DNA of 64,000 nucleotides from Heterocephalus glaber (Eukaryota > Chordata > Mammalia > Rodentia > Bathyergidae): contig NW_004624781.1 in assembly GCF_000247695.1 (NCBI RefSeq), forward strand, positions 6,993,521 to 7,057,520, read 5' to 3'. The translations under genes were made by a program, and so were the position numbers. The notes beneath the pieces are model-generated. The model had not been told where the DNA came from. It searched no databases and saw only the letters and a program-made list of their open reading frames with translations. The number at the start of each line of letters is the position of its first letter. Position 1 is the stretch's first letter. Of this stretch, positions 50,722 through 61,444 are shown in pieces.

Positions 50722-51420
50722 GGAATTAGGGTCTTTTAACTTCCATTTACTTCTGAGCACAGGGCTATAGCGATGCAGAAATCATGCAAGCTCCCAGGAA
50801 ACATTTAGTGAGTGAATCATATAAAATATAGAGGATGTATTGTTACATGAAAAGTGTTTTAAATAAAAATAGGATTTAACATGGTGGATGTGCTGAGCTC
50901 ACAGAGATAGAAAGGTGGGAACCAGGGTCGGACACTGAAGAGCAGATCCTTGAGGGCTGGAGAGGACACGAAGTGTTTACAGCAGCAGTACTGCAGGTCT
51001 GACATGGGGACCTAGGCCCAGTTCCAAAGGTGAAGAGATGGGATGGTTCTGTGAGCCAGGAAATAAGGGCACAGGGCTGAGAGGTTGCCCTGAATAGAGA
51101 AAGCTGGATAAGCAGGGCATTGGGAAAGCCTTTGTTTGCTTCCTCCAGGGACACACAGGAGCCAGGGAAGTTTGTGAAAGTGGAGATTAGCAAAAGCAAA
51201 CATGTTCTGGGGGAGATGGCCTGTGGGTGCAGAGGAGCTGGTAGCAGACAAGCCAGGTGCACAGGCTTACGCAACCTGCCAGATATGAGACTAGGAAAGC
51301 AGTAATCGTGTCAGCCTCAAATTTTTAAAAATAAGATGTTATTTGAAATGATAAAAGTATCTTTATTGCCCTACCTGTACTCAGATACATTACAGGGCAC
51401 TTTTTTAAAAAATTAAAGTA
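50722..51420. other. HACD3 upstream flank, no feature recognised
   Basis: Anonymous; the minus-strand open frames at 50.9-51.3 kb have no coding support. Confidence 0.45.
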
Positions 51421-51422
51421 TA

Positions 51423-51512
51423 GGGCCAGGGATTTAGCTCAGCGGTTTCACCGCTTGCTGCACAAGTGCAAGGACCTGAGTTCGATCCCCACTACCAAAA
51501 AAAAAAAAAAAA
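51423..51512 (+). mobile_element. ID-like SINE, type B
   Basis: Target duplication AAATTRAAGTATA. Confidence 0.87.
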
Positions 51513-51529
51513 TTGAAGTATACTTATAG

Positions 51530-52230
51530 GAAATGGGCAAATCTTAAATGTTCAGTTTACGATGAGTTATTACATTCACTTCGGAATGTGTGGTTGTCAC
51601 CCAAATCAGGATCCCAGAGATTAGCTCGTGTCAGTATATCTTTCCCTCACATCTCTCCTCTAATATTTGCTACCTGACCAGATCATCATAGAATGGGATT
51701 TGTCTATTCTTGAATTTCATATAAATGGAATCTACAGTATGCACACTTTTCTTTCTGGCTCCTTTCATTCAACATAATGTGTATGAGATTTATCTGTGTT
51801 GTGTTAGTAGTGCATTCTTTCCTATTCACTTTTGCTGTGTTGCAGTTAATTGTATGACTATTCCACAAATTCTTTATCCATTCCATTGATGGGCATTTGT
51901 TTTGTTTCCAGTTTTTCGTTATTATAAATAAAGCTGCTGGGCATGGTGGCACATGCTTAAAATCCTCGCACTCAGAAGGCTGAGGCAGGAGGATTGCCAT
52001 GAGTTCAAGGCCAGTTTGAGCTGCATAGTGAGTTCAAGGCCAGCCTGAAGTGCTTAGTGAGACCCTGTCTCAAAAAACAAAAATTAATAAATAAAACTAC
52101 TATGAACATTTGTATGCCTGTCTTTTATGGATATATGCTCTTAGTTCTCTGGGGTAAATACTTAGAACTGGAACTGTCATAGGGTAGGTGTGTGTTTTTA
52201 GCTTTAGTAGATACTGCTAAGCAGGTTTTT
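51530..52230 (-). mobile_element. LINE-1 3' UTR fragment, interrupted by a B1
   Basis: TCCATTCCATTGATGGGCAT and CTACTATGAACATTTGTATG are antisense L1. The part after 52096 resumes the same element. Confidence 0.65.
51934..52096 (+). mobile_element. B1 SINE, in LINE-1
   Basis: GCTGGGCATGGTGGCACATG to GAGACCCTGTCTC; L1 AATAAARCT on both sides. Confidence 0.83.
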
Positions 52231-52439
52231 TTGTGGTTTTTTTGCTAAGAAGTTTTATGGACTATCTTCATCAGTTTCCACTGTTGAAATGTTTGAAAAT
52301 TCTAAATGGCAGCGATGTTTGAAAATTCTAAATGTTCTATAGCTTTGATATTTCAGTCTTTTGAATTTCAGCTATTCTGAGGGATACAGAATGAAATAAA
52401 ACATAATTTTAACCCAATATATCTGAAAACTGAGGCTTA

Positions 52440-52872
52440 TCTGCTGTTATGGCTTGTGTCTAGACGTCCTCCCAAAGCCTCATGTGGTCATACGTGGGGC
52501 TTTTCACAGATGGCTGGATCTAGAGTGTGTGATCCTGGGATTAAGGGTTTGTGATTACTAAATTAGTCCATTAGTTGGTTTGATATAGTGCGGGGTGGAT
52601 AATGAGAAGGCCCACCCTGGATGTGATTCCTACCTGCTCTAAGGATGTGCACCCTGGATAGACTATAAGGGACAGAAAGGGGCCTGCTGCTGTCACTTGC
52701 TGCTTGATGCTTGCTACTTTGCTGCTTTCCTGCCTTCTACCTGCCATGAAATATTTTTCCTCTGCAGTGCCCCTCTGCCATGCCACCCTGCCTTGGAGCC
52801 AGCCAACTATGAACTGAAACCTCTACAAACTGTGAGCTACAATAAACCTTTCCACCTTTAACTATGGGTGTC
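52440..52872 (+). mobile_element. LTR-like repeat, probably MaLR type
   Basis: TTATGGCTTGTGTCTAGACG, then AACTGAAACCTC and CAATAAACCTTTCCACC resemble mammalian MaLR LTR ends. AATAAA is present. No internal viral genes nearby. Confidence 0.5.
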
Positions 52873-53310
52873 GGTATTTTTCTCAGAAATGAGAAAAATA
52901 AGATATCTGCTGACTTGTATGCAAGATGAAAGTTACTGATACACGAGAAGATTGAATCTTGGCATTTTGCCTCAGTTGCTCTGTGAGACAGGACCAGGGG
53001 GTGGTAGCTGTCCAACTGGATAAACTGCCACTTGTGAACTGTACTACAACTTCTCTGGGCCTGAGTTCCCAGATTCTTCAATTAGAGACTGTCACTCCCC
53101 TCTGATGTTCTTATCAGTTATTTTCAAGTTTTCCTGCAAAAAAAGTCCAGCCTCTCTTGAGGGGAACTCAAGAAGAAAAACAATTGAGACTGGGCTTGGT
53201 GGCGTGTGCATGTAACCCTGGGACATTGGGAGGCTGAGGCAGGAGGATTGCAAGCCCAACATGGGCAATTTAAAGGGAGTATGTCTCAAAATTAAAAATA
53301 AAAATGTTCA

Positions 53311-53402
53311 GGCCGGGGATTTAACTCAGTGGTTCTGCTGCCTGCCTTGCAAGCTCAAGGTCCCGAGTTCAATCCCCAGTACCAAAAAAACAAAACAAAA
53401 AA
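53311..53402 (+). mobile_element. ID-like SINE, type A, first of tandem pair
   Basis: GGCCGGGGATTTAACTC to AGTACC, with a CAAAACAAAA tail. Confidence 0.87.
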
Positions 53403-53408
53403 TGTTCA

Positions 53409-53507
53409 GGCCAGGGTTTAGCTCAGTGGTGCTGCACCTGCCCTCACAAGTGCAGGGTCCTGAGTTTGATCCCCAATACCAAAAAATAATAATAATAAAA
53501 ATAAAAA
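53409..53507 (+). mobile_element. ID-like SINE, type A, second of tandem pair
   Basis: GGCCAGGGTTTAGCTC, with an AATAATAATAAA tail. Same target word as the first. Confidence 0.87.
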
Positions 53508-53898
53508 ATGTTCAATCCCCTGTACCATAAATAAATAAATAATTTTAAAAAGCTGGGGTTGAAGCTCAGTGTGAAGGCCCTGGGTTTAATCCCTGGCTGG
53601 GTGGGGTGGGGGAACAGGTGAAAAGGCAGAGCCAAGTGGCAACACCAAGCGGAAGTATAGGGCTGAGGGTTTTGTGATGAGGCAACAGTAAGTTCTGTCT
53701 GTGTGCCCGAAGTGGACTCTGGATGCAGCCTTCCCAGGGCCATTCAGCCTGGAGCCACCTCGCCATCCTCTTCAATCAGCCATCACTACTGTAGGAAGCG
53801 TTTGCTGCTTTCTTGCCCTTGCTGAAGCCCATACCAATGCCCAAGCCTAATTTCCTGCCATTGGCCACCAATCATATACATCCTTGTTTCTTGGGGTT

Positions 53899-53990
53899 CT
53901 TTTTTTTTTTTTTTTTGGTACCAGGGATCGAACTCAGGTCCTTGCACTTGCGCAGCAGGCAGCCAAACCACTAAGCTAAATACCCGGCCC
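53899..53990 (-). mobile_element. ID-like SINE, type B
   Basis: CCTTGTTT on both sides. GCGCAGCAGGCAGCCAAACC marks the subtype. Confidence 0.86.
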
Positions 53991-54920
53991 TCACAACCTT
54001 GTTTTTGACTTTATACAGAATCCTCTGTTCCTGGAAGAGGTTATGTTATTGTTGTTTAAATTAGCTGTTGAATCTGGCTATTTCACACCTCACCAATGCA
54101 TGGACAACAAAGCCAGTTTTCTATAACAAAATCAGGCTCCTCTGTCTAGACAGCACAGAGGTGAAGGTGGGGAGAGAAATGAACTGGATCAGCACAGGCC
54201 TCTAGTGGGAAGCCTGCACAGTCCGATCATGTACCTATAGCCTCCTAACTGCGCTGGGAGCATGGATGTTGCTGCCACGCTTAACCAGAAAAACCTTCCT
54301 TCCGCCATTTGTCCAAGGTGCAGAGGAATGTTCAGAGATTTCCTGCCACAGGACCAGGCTCCTCCCATGAGAGCTGCCTTGTTTAGGAGGAGCAGGCTTT
54401 CTGCTTTGTTCACCAGAACCCACCTGCTGATTCCAGTGGCCTACTGGTTGCCAAGTGCAAACAGTGGGTAATTGTGTTATCTTTGTGTAAAAGTAGTGAA
54501 GTGGGAGGGGTGATATAGCCAAATATGTGCATTCATTTACATACCCCAAAGTATGGCTTTAAGCATAGGCAAGAAAACAAAATTATCAGTTTCTGGGGGG
54601 AAGGAGGAAGAGATACAGAGTGACTGGAAGACCAGGATAGGAGGAAAATTTTTCACTATAATAACGGTCTTCCCCCTGATTTTCTTTTTCCTAAGTTTCT
54701 GAATAGGCAATACTGTCACAGGATTCAAAAAATTTAAAGTATAAAAGTATAATTGCAATTTTGCAATATGGAACAATAGAAACAGAATAATATTTATCCT
54801 GATCAGCTTAGTAATTTCCCTTTTGGGGATTTTACTCTGAGAAAATAATACCAAGGAAGAAAGTTATATAGGTGTGTATGATGAAAGCACTCAAGGAAAA
54901 TGACCCAAAAATTATAGTAT
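53991..54920. other. HACD3 upstream flank, no feature recognised
   Basis: No SINE, no recognisable gene. Confidence 0.4.
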
Positions 54921-54923
54921 AAT

Positions 54924-55476
54924 TGATATAGGGCATATGATATGTGGACCTCCAAATAAGGGAAATAATCCAACTAAGGGAAAATATTATAACTCCCAAC
55001 CTGCTAGATATCCAAAATGCCGAGTTCATGTTCTCTAAAATCAAAGAATGAATTCTAGGAACAATTGGAGGTTAAGGGTAGGTTAAGAGTATTAAGAGAG
55101 CCAGGGGTTTAGCTCAGTGGTTTCGCCACCGGCTGCGCAAGCTCAAGGACCTGAGTTCAATCCCCGGTACCTGGAAAAAAAAAAATGGGGAAGCTAGTTA
55201 TGCAGCAAGCTTAGGTGGAAAAAGGAATAAGGTCTTCCCCCAAGGAATGGGCTCCAGAGGTTTGGGTCCCCAATTAAGGTGATTGATATCTATTTAGAAT
55301 ATCAATCTCTGCTATTCATCTCTGGGGAAAGTATGTGGGTATAGCAGTTCTTCCTTTTTAAATCTTGACCTTTTAATAAATGTGTCTCTATTGTTTTCTA
55401 GGCTGAGGGCCTTGCCTTGCCTAACTGCCTTATAATATATTCTGACTAGCTTAGCTGTCTATAATATTATGTCTCA
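54924..55476 (+). mobile_element. LTR-like family, copy 1
   Basis: Begins TGATATAGGG and ends ATGTCTCA (TG...CA). Shares TCTAAAATCAAAGAATGAAT and TTAGCTGTCTATAATA with the copy at 58811. Contains an ID SINE. No protein-coding content; if retroviral, it is a solitary LTR. Confidence 0.6.
55099..55185 (+). mobile_element. ID-like SINE, type B, in LTR-like copy 1
   Basis: Absent at the matching site of copy 2. The tail begins CTGGAAAAAA. Confidence 0.85.
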
Positions 55477-55559
55477 ATGGACAACTATAGAGCTATGGAA
55501 AATGATGAATTAGAAACTGGCAACATTGAAAATATTTATGATTTTTAAAAATACAAAAA

Positions 55560-55737
55560 ACTGGAATGGGGTGTATCCCTGTAATCCCAGCCCTCAGGAA
55601 GCTGAGGCAGGAGGATCACTGCAAGTTCAAGACCAGCATGGGCTACATAATGAGACCCTCCAAAATCAAAAATCAAACAAACAAACAGAAACAAAGCCAG
55701 GGATCCCATCTCAAAAATAAAATAAAATAAAATAAAA
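55560..55737 (+). mobile_element. B1 SINE with ID-like remnant
   Basis: GGGGTGTATCCCTGTAATCC to GCTACATAATGAGACC, then an A-rich (AAAT)n tail. Confidence 0.7.
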
Positions 55738-56110
55738 AGCTATTACAACATTGTATAGTGGCAAGATGCTGAGAAGTAACGTATTTTGTTGTTTTCCTTT
55801 ACAACACTTGATCCTTTCCAATTCACAGAGCTCCTAAGGGGGAGCCATTGCTTTCCAAGGGTTATAATGATGACATCAAATTCTTTTTAAGCCCAGCTGC
55901 ATGTGTAAAACAGAAAATATTTGGAACCTGCATACTAAATACAAACTTGCCAAGCAGAAGAGGAGAAGAAAGTTCAATGAGCAACAGGAGATTTTCCCTG
56001 CCAAGGAACCTGGTCTTTCTTCTACCTCCCCCTAAGTGTGTCTGAAAGCTGGTGTAAGGTAAGGTGGCTTCTAGGTGGGGAAAAGATAGGCTTTATTAAA
56101 AATTAATGGA
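55738..56110. other. Flank, no feature recognised
   Basis: Nothing seen. Confidence 0.4.
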
Positions 56111-56115
56111 AAATT

Positions 56116-56207
56116 GGCCTGGGGATTTAGCTCAGTGGTTCTGCCGCCTGCCTCGAACTGGAAGGTCCTCAGTTCAATCCCCGGTACCAAAAAAAAAAAA
56201 AAAAAAA
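56116..56207 (+). mobile_element. ID-like SINE, type A
   Basis: Target duplication TTAATGGAAAAT. Middle shortened to GCCTCGAACTGGAAGG. Confidence 0.86.
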
Positions 56208-56497
56208 TTTTAATGGAAAATCTGACTAAAAGCAGCTTCTACCTCTACAGGTAGACTCTATAGTTATTGCAATAAGGACAAAAGAGAGAGAAACCACACC
56301 CAGAGAGGCACCAGGTAACACAATTACCATAGGAATTTACCAGAGTTAACAAAACAAGGAGGAAGCCAGAAATCTAAAAAATTAGGGAAACCAGCCTCCC
56401 CCCCACCCCACCCCCGTCACCAACCTCTGATAAAGCAACCTCTGATAAAAGGAGATAAGAGAGCAGGTACCTAAGGATTCTTATTTAATATATAAAA

Positions 56498-56685
56498 GAG
56501 GGGCTGGGGATTTAGCTCAGTGGTTCTAGCGCCTGCCTCGCAAGCACAAGGTCCCAAGTTTGATCCTTGGTACCAAAAAAAATATATATATAAAAGATAC
56601 ACACACCTATACATATATTTTTATAGCATCACTATACCTGCACCAGATACACACTGTCCCCTTTATTTAATCATTAACTCTAAAT
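56498..56685. repeat. Left copy of duplicated gap flank
   Basis: 188 bases that recur after the gap (56786-56999). Holds an ID SINE at 56500-56582 and an (AT)n tract of about 5 units. Confidence 0.9.
56500..56582 (+). mobile_element. ID-like SINE, type A
   Basis: GGGGCTGGGGATTTAGC to CCTTGGTACC; identical to the copy at 56788. Confidence 0.88.
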
Positions 56686-56785
56686 NNNNNNNNNNNNNNN
56701 NNNNNNNNNNNNNNNNNNNNNNNNNNNNNNNNNNNNNNNNNNNNNNNNNNNNNNNNNNNNNNNNNNNNNNNNNNNNNNNNNNNNN
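56686..56785. other. Assembly gap, 100 N
   Basis: Exactly 100 Ns, a conventional size for a gap of unknown length. Confidence 0.99.
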
Positions 56786-56999
56786 GAGGGGCTGGGGATT
56801 TAGCTCAGTGGTTCTAGCGCCTGCCTCGCAAGCACAAGGTCCCAAGTTTGATCCTTGGTACCAAAAAAAATATATATATATATATATATATGCATATATA
56901 TATATAAAAGATACACACACCTATACATATATTTTTATAGCATCACTATACCTGCACCAGATACACACTGTCCCCTTTATTTAATCATTAACTCTAAAT
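56786..56999. repeat. Right copy of duplicated gap flank
   Basis: Same as 56498-56685 apart from a longer (AT)n with an internal GC step (26 bases more). Confidence 0.9.
56788..56870 (+). mobile_element. ID-like SINE, type A, duplicate of the 56500 copy
   Basis: Identical in body to the copy left of the gap, so likely the same genomic copy. Confidence 0.85.
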
Positions 57000-57179
57000 T
57001 ACCTTTCGATTAGCCCCCCACCACCACCACTTATCCAGCACAAAGGGACAGAAAGAAATCAAAGGGCCAGAAAGGTATACAGGTGCCCAAGGTCAAGATC
57101 AAAGACACCTGATGGAGACCACCCAGAGCGAGCTGCAAATTCATCAATTGGCTTTTCATAATAAAAGTCAGTCTGACTG

Positions 57180-57905
57180 TTAGCCCACAGTGGCTGCCTG
57201 AAGAGCCAGCAGGTGGTGTGTGGGAAAGGAAAAACTCCCCACACCACTGATTACAGCGGAGGTCTCAATGATCCGTGACGCTGTGACGTCTTGGATGGCA
57301 AGACAATAGTGCAGCTAAGGGCAGCATGACTTGTACACAGAACTTCTATCGAGGCAGAAATTAATCTTGGGGAAAAACAAATTTCCCATAATCAATGAGC
57401 TGTTCCTGATAGAATGTCTTGTTCCCTTGTTGCTAGGACCCTGCTCACGTCAGGGCTCTCCATCCACTGTTCCCCGCACCGCCCCTCGCCCCTTCAAGAA
57501 GCTGTGTGCTTGATAAATACTGGCAAGCTCCAGGAGAGTGTCTTAGCCTGATAAGAGCTCCGACCATCCTGAGCCCCCTGTTTATGCAGTAAAGATCTTG
57601 TCTTTTGTTATCCTGCCACCAGTCCCCTTGGTCAGGTGATTGGAGGTCTGATCAGCCTTCAATAGACACCCAAAGAGCCAATCAGATGGTGACAACTTCC
57701 GGGTGCCTGCATGGGGGATGGGAAAATTCACTAGTCCTAAATAAAAAGGAGCTGGGGACAAAAACCCAGGCTATTCACTTCTTGTGCCCTTTACTCTTCC
57801 AGAGTAGCTGTTTACCTTTTCTTTTTTTCATCCTTTTCCAAATAAACTGTCTTCCTTTATTTTAAACCCTGGCTCTTTAATTCGTTACTATTGCCAAGTT
57901 TACCA
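57180..57905 (+). mobile_element. Probable endogenous retroviral LTR sequence
   Basis: TATA-like TAAATAAAAAGG at about 57738 and AATAAA at 57841-57846, about 100 bases apart, as in U3-R of an LTR. An earlier segment near 57,490-57,610 (TTGATAAATACTGGCAAGC) looks similar in kind. No viral genes or primer-binding site identified. Confidence 0.4.
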
Positions 57906-58260
57906 TCCTGGTAGCTGCATGTGCTAGATGAGGAGTGGTGCGTACATTCCACGCTGCCACAACACTGGAGAAAGATAGGACCTCCTTACCCCTAGGAGGA
58001 GGTTAGGGGTCTAGGGGAAGGAAGGATCTGTGCTCATAGCCAGGAAGCATTGCCTCAGAGTGAGAGCAGGGAGTGGAGAGGGCTGTTGAGGATTTGGAAA
58101 GGGAGAGCCCAAGGTTCCGCAGTACAAGCAGAGGGAGAAGAGAGCCTCTGATAAAGGACAGCAGTTGGACAAACAGGTGTAGATGGTGTGACCTGATGGC
58201 TGGAGACCAACAGGTGATAGGTATCTCACCTGTGGCACCATGGGGTGGAAGGCCACAGTG
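57906..58260. other. Anonymous flank after the LTR-like sequence
   Basis: G/A-rich; no feature recognised. Confidence 0.4.
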
Positions 58261-58343
58261 GAGAAACAGTCGGCCTATTGGTTTCTTAGTGCAGCCGTAA
58301 CAAAATACCACAAATTGTGTGGCTTAAAGAAAAGAGGGCCGGA

Positions 58344-58425
58344 GGGCTGGGGATTTAGCTCAGTGGTTTGACCGCTTGCCTCACAAGCGCAAGGACCCAA
58401 GTTCGATCCCTGGTATCAAAAAAAA
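58344..58425 (+). mobile_element. ID-like SINE, type A, inserted in the head of an old ID
   Basis: 17-base duplication AAAGAAAAGAGGGCCGG, which includes the start of the older ID. Confidence 0.88.
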
Positions 58426-58499
58426 GAAAAGAGGGCCGGGAATGTACCTCAGTAACAGAGGTCCTGGCTTTGATCCCTAGCATCAAGAAAAATAAAAAT
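58426..58499 (+). mobile_element. Old-type ID SINE
   Basis: GGGCCGGGAATGTACCTCAG to GATCCCTAGCATC; its middle is shortened. Confidence 0.7.
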
Positions 58500-58700
58500 A
58501 AAATGTGCAGTATATACTTTCTCACAGTCTGGAGGCAAACAGTGCAAAAATCAAAGTGTTGGCAGGGCCGTCCTCCTTCCAAAGGCTCATGGGAAGAACT
58601 TTCTCACCTCTTCCTAAACTCTGGTGATTGCTGGCAATCCTGGTGACCCTTGGCTTGGGGAAGCATCACTCCTATCTCTGCCTTTGCTGGCACTGTCGTA

Positions 58701-58798
58701 TTTTTTTCTTTCTTTTTTTTTTTTGTGCCGGGGATCAAACTTGGGACCTTGTGCTTGCGAGGCAGGTGCCAGAACCACTGAGCTAAATCCCCGGGCCA
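58701..58798 (-). mobile_element. ID-like SINE, type A
   Basis: Target duplication GCACTGTCRTAT, inside the old repeat. Confidence 0.87.
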
Positions 58799-59193
58799 GC
58801 ACTGTCATATTGATACAGGGATGATATAAGAGATGACATAGGACCTCCAAGTGATATAAGGAAAATATTATAATTCTCGATCTGTTAGATGTCTGATGCA
58901 CCAACTTCATGTTTTCTAAAATCAAAGAATGAATTCTAGGAACAATGGAAGTTAAGAGTAGGAAATGTTTATTGAGAAGAGAACTCCTGAGAGGCAGGGG
59001 AGGTCCCAAATGGGTAGGTGAGAACCCTACTTTTTAGGGAAGTTTATAGAGCAAAAACTACGTGGGTACAATGTGGGTTAAAGCTATGATCAACCAATAA
59101 GGTTACAAGTACAGTCACTTAGGTAATAATGATCCAATGCAGGAGCAAGTCACATAACAAGTGTTTCTAGGAAATGATGTATCAGAAGTCTCA

Positions 59194-59275
59194 GGGCTGG
59201 GGGTTTAGCTAAGTGGTTCTGGCGCCTGCCTCGCAAGTGCAAAGTCCCGAGTTCGATCCCTGGTACCAAAAAAAA
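59194..59275 (+). mobile_element. ID-like SINE, type A, in LTR-like copy 2
   Basis: AGAAGTCT duplicated; near-intact body. Confidence 0.87.
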
Positions 59276-59314
59276 GAAGTCTTGGTCACCAATCAGGGTG
59301 ACTGATGTCTATCT

Positions 59315-59428
59315 TTTTTGTGTGTTCTGTTTTTGGGTTTTTTTGGTACCAAGGATCAAACTCAGGTCCTTGTGCTTGCGGGGCAGGAGGCACAAGTGGC
59401 AGAACCACTAAGCTAAATCCCCAGCCCA
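59315..59428 (-). mobile_element. ID-like SINE, type A, first of tandem pair
   Basis: ACTGATGTCTATCTTT before and after. Extra AGGCACAAGTGG in the middle. Confidence 0.85.
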
Positions 59429-59449
59429 ACTGATGTCTATCTTTAATTC

Positions 59450-59529
59450 TTTTTTTTTTTTTAACAGTACTGGGGACTGCGCTCAGGACTTTGCGCTTGC
59501 TGTGCACCACTGAGCTATATCCCCAGCCC
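59450..59529 (-). mobile_element. ID SINE, second of tandem pair
   Basis: CAGTACTGGGGACTGCGCTC to GAGCTATATCCCCAGCCC, then ACTGATGCCTCTCT, a third copy of the target word. Confidence 0.8.
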
Positions 59530-59765
59530 GACTGATGCCTCTCTAGACTTCATTAGGCCAGGAGTTACCGCTTATCTTGTTTTTTGTAGAAATATGCAGG
59601 CCTGGTCATTTTGTCTTTATCTTGAGGTTTGGTCTCCAATAGATGTATCTCCAGCCATGGTTGTAATATGTCTTCATCTTTTGCGCTGACTCTGTTGAGG
59701 GGCCAGGCCTATCTGACTGCCTATAATATTTCTACCTGACTTAGCTGTCTATAATAATGTCCTCT

Positions 59766-59867
59766 GGCTGGGGATGTAGCTCAGTGGCACCACACCTGCC
59801 TCGCAAGGAAAAGGTCCTCAGTTCGATCCTAGGTACCACAAATAATAAAATAATAATAATAATAATA
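59766..59867 (+). mobile_element. ID-like SINE, type A
   Basis: GGCTGGGGATGTAGCTC to GTACCAC, with an (AAT)n tail. Sits at the right junction of LTR-like copy 2. Confidence 0.82.
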
Positions 59868-60060
59868 CCCTCTGTATCTGTTGTCCTTATGTTGTCCATG
59901 ATCTTCTTATAAGGACTCTAGTCGTTGGATTTAGGATGCTGTCTAAGCCAACATGACCTCAAGTACTTACATTTGCAAAGATCTTATTTCCAAATAAGGC
60001 CACATCGTGACATTCTGGGGTGGACATGAATTGGCAGAGAGACATTTTTTAAACCAGTAC
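59868..60060 (+). mobile_element. Old interspersed repeat, second part
   Basis: Continues the repeat broken at 58707: CAAAGATCTTATTTCCAAAT, then CATTCTGGGGTGGACATG. Confidence 0.5.
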
Positions 60061-60420
60061 AATTGAGAGAAGGGACATCTTAGGCAATCTTGATGTGGAG
60101 ATCAGGGACTGGCTATCATCCTGTATCTACTCTTACATGAAACGGGTCATATAAATACAGGTTGGGCTGAGCTATAGGAAAGCTAAGAAAATTAAATGCA
60201 TGTGGCATCTATCCGTGGCTTGAAAATGTTGCTCCTGCTACATGTTACAAAATATGTATTCAAAGAAAATGTATACAAAATTAAAAAGTTGTGACAGAGT
60301 AGTGGGATTATTAGATCTTTCTGTATGACATCAGAAAATGGTGTTTACTAGAATCAAATGGGAAGAATGATGCTTGTTGTTAGTAGGAGGTGTGTCAGGT
60401 AATGCCATCCAACAAAGTGT
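60061..60420. other. Anonymous flank
   Basis: Nothing recognised. Confidence 0.4.
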
Positions 60421-60425
60421 GGTGG

Positions 60426-60526
60426 GGGCCAGGAATGTGGCTCAGCAGCATCATACCTGCCTGGCAAGTGCAAGGTCCTGAGTTCAATCCTTGGTTCTGG
60501 AAAAAAAAAAACACCACAAAAAAACA
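60426..60526 (+). mobile_element. ID-like SINE, type A
   Basis: ACAARGTGT on both sides; ends GGTTCTGG instead of GGTACC. Confidence 0.8.
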
Positions 60527-61010
60527 AGGTGTTGCTTCGGGATGGGCTTATGCACCACTCCCCGAATGGAGCACAGTATTGCCCAGAATGTAACTCTTAG
60601 CTTCATTAAATGAAGTAAAGAAGGAAGAGTTAAGATAAAGAAGATAGTGTACTTGGGGAAAAAGAGAGAAAAGAAGGAAATAGACAACTACCCTGAGGTG
60701 GTAGGGGGCATCAGAGCTGGAAGCCCAGGAGCTCTTATCCCTGGCTCCTTTTATTGGGGACTAATGTCTTCCATCCTCGAGGTGGGCTCTTGTCGCTACC
60801 TGACCTGTTCTCTTGACTGTCTTTGATCCTAGGCATGTCTGCCTACATTCCTCCTGGCCATTTGGTTTCTTCTTGTTCCTTTGTAATGAATATGTGAAGG
60901 GGGAGGGCCTACTCAAAAGGCAGCTTTCTTAATGATAAAGTAAAGGGGATGTGTGTACATGTGTGCAATACAATACTGATGCTAAAGTGAGAACATACAC
61001 ACATGTTCTT
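60527..61010. other. Anonymous flank
   Basis: No feature recognised. Confidence 0.4.
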
Positions 61011-61013
61011 TGT

Positions 61014-61091
61014 TTTCTGGTACTGGGACTCAAACTCAGGACCTTACACTTGCCAGGCAGCTGTGATGCCACTGAGCTACATCCCTGGCTC
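61014..61091 (-). mobile_element. ID-like SINE, type A, diverged
   Basis: GGTACTGGGACTCAAACTC to GAGCTACATCCCTGGC. Confidence 0.75.
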
Positions 61092-61440
61092 CTTCTTTTT
61101 CTTTATCTTTTAACTACCCTAACTGTACAGTCTACCTGTGAAAGCAGAAACTGCTCTTAGTAAGTTTCCCTATTTACCTCAGTGAGGCCTTTATCTTTTT
61201 TCTAACTACAGGGACTTGTCCCTATAAAGGCTTTAGGCATCCTCTCTGGGAAGCCAGAATTCCTGGTTTTCCTTTGGTCTGGGTCATTTTCTAAATCCAG
61301 GAAGAGATTAGTACATTTTGCAGATTGATTTTGGGAGTTCCATCTGAAAGATGCAATAAGTAACAAGCTGTATGACTTCGGGCAGGTTGGGTGCTCTCTG
61401 GGCTTTGGTCATATTTTCTGGGAAATTAAAGAATTAAGTT
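61092..61440. other. Anonymous flank
   Basis: No feature recognised. Confidence 0.4.
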
Positions 61441-61444
61441 TCAT

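Larger units (their letters stand above)
53188..53600 (+). mobile_element. B1-ID dimer SINE, split by two younger IDs
   Basis: B1 half 53188-53305; ID half (GCTGGGGTTGAAGCTCAGTG) from about 53550. AAAAATGTTCA occurs before the first, between, and after the second insertion. Confidence 0.72.
58270..58707 (+). mobile_element. Old interspersed repeat, first part
   Basis: TTTCTTAGTGCAGCCGTAAC, AAATACCACAAATTGTGTGG and TCACAGTCTGGAGGC are typical of an ancient mammalian repeat. It resumes at 59868-60060 (TTATTTCCAAATAAGGCCAC). Confidence 0.5.
58811..59757 (+). mobile_element. LTR-like family, copy 2
   Basis: Begins TGATACAGGG just inside the old repeat and ends near TTAGCTGTCTATAATAATGTC. Contains three ID SINEs. 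The central ATCAACCAATAAGGTTACAAG occurs reversed at the window end. Confidence 0.6.

Noticed and set aside
56520..56984. 154-residue frame across the N gap
   Set aside because: It translates an ID SINE and an AT repeat through unknown bases.
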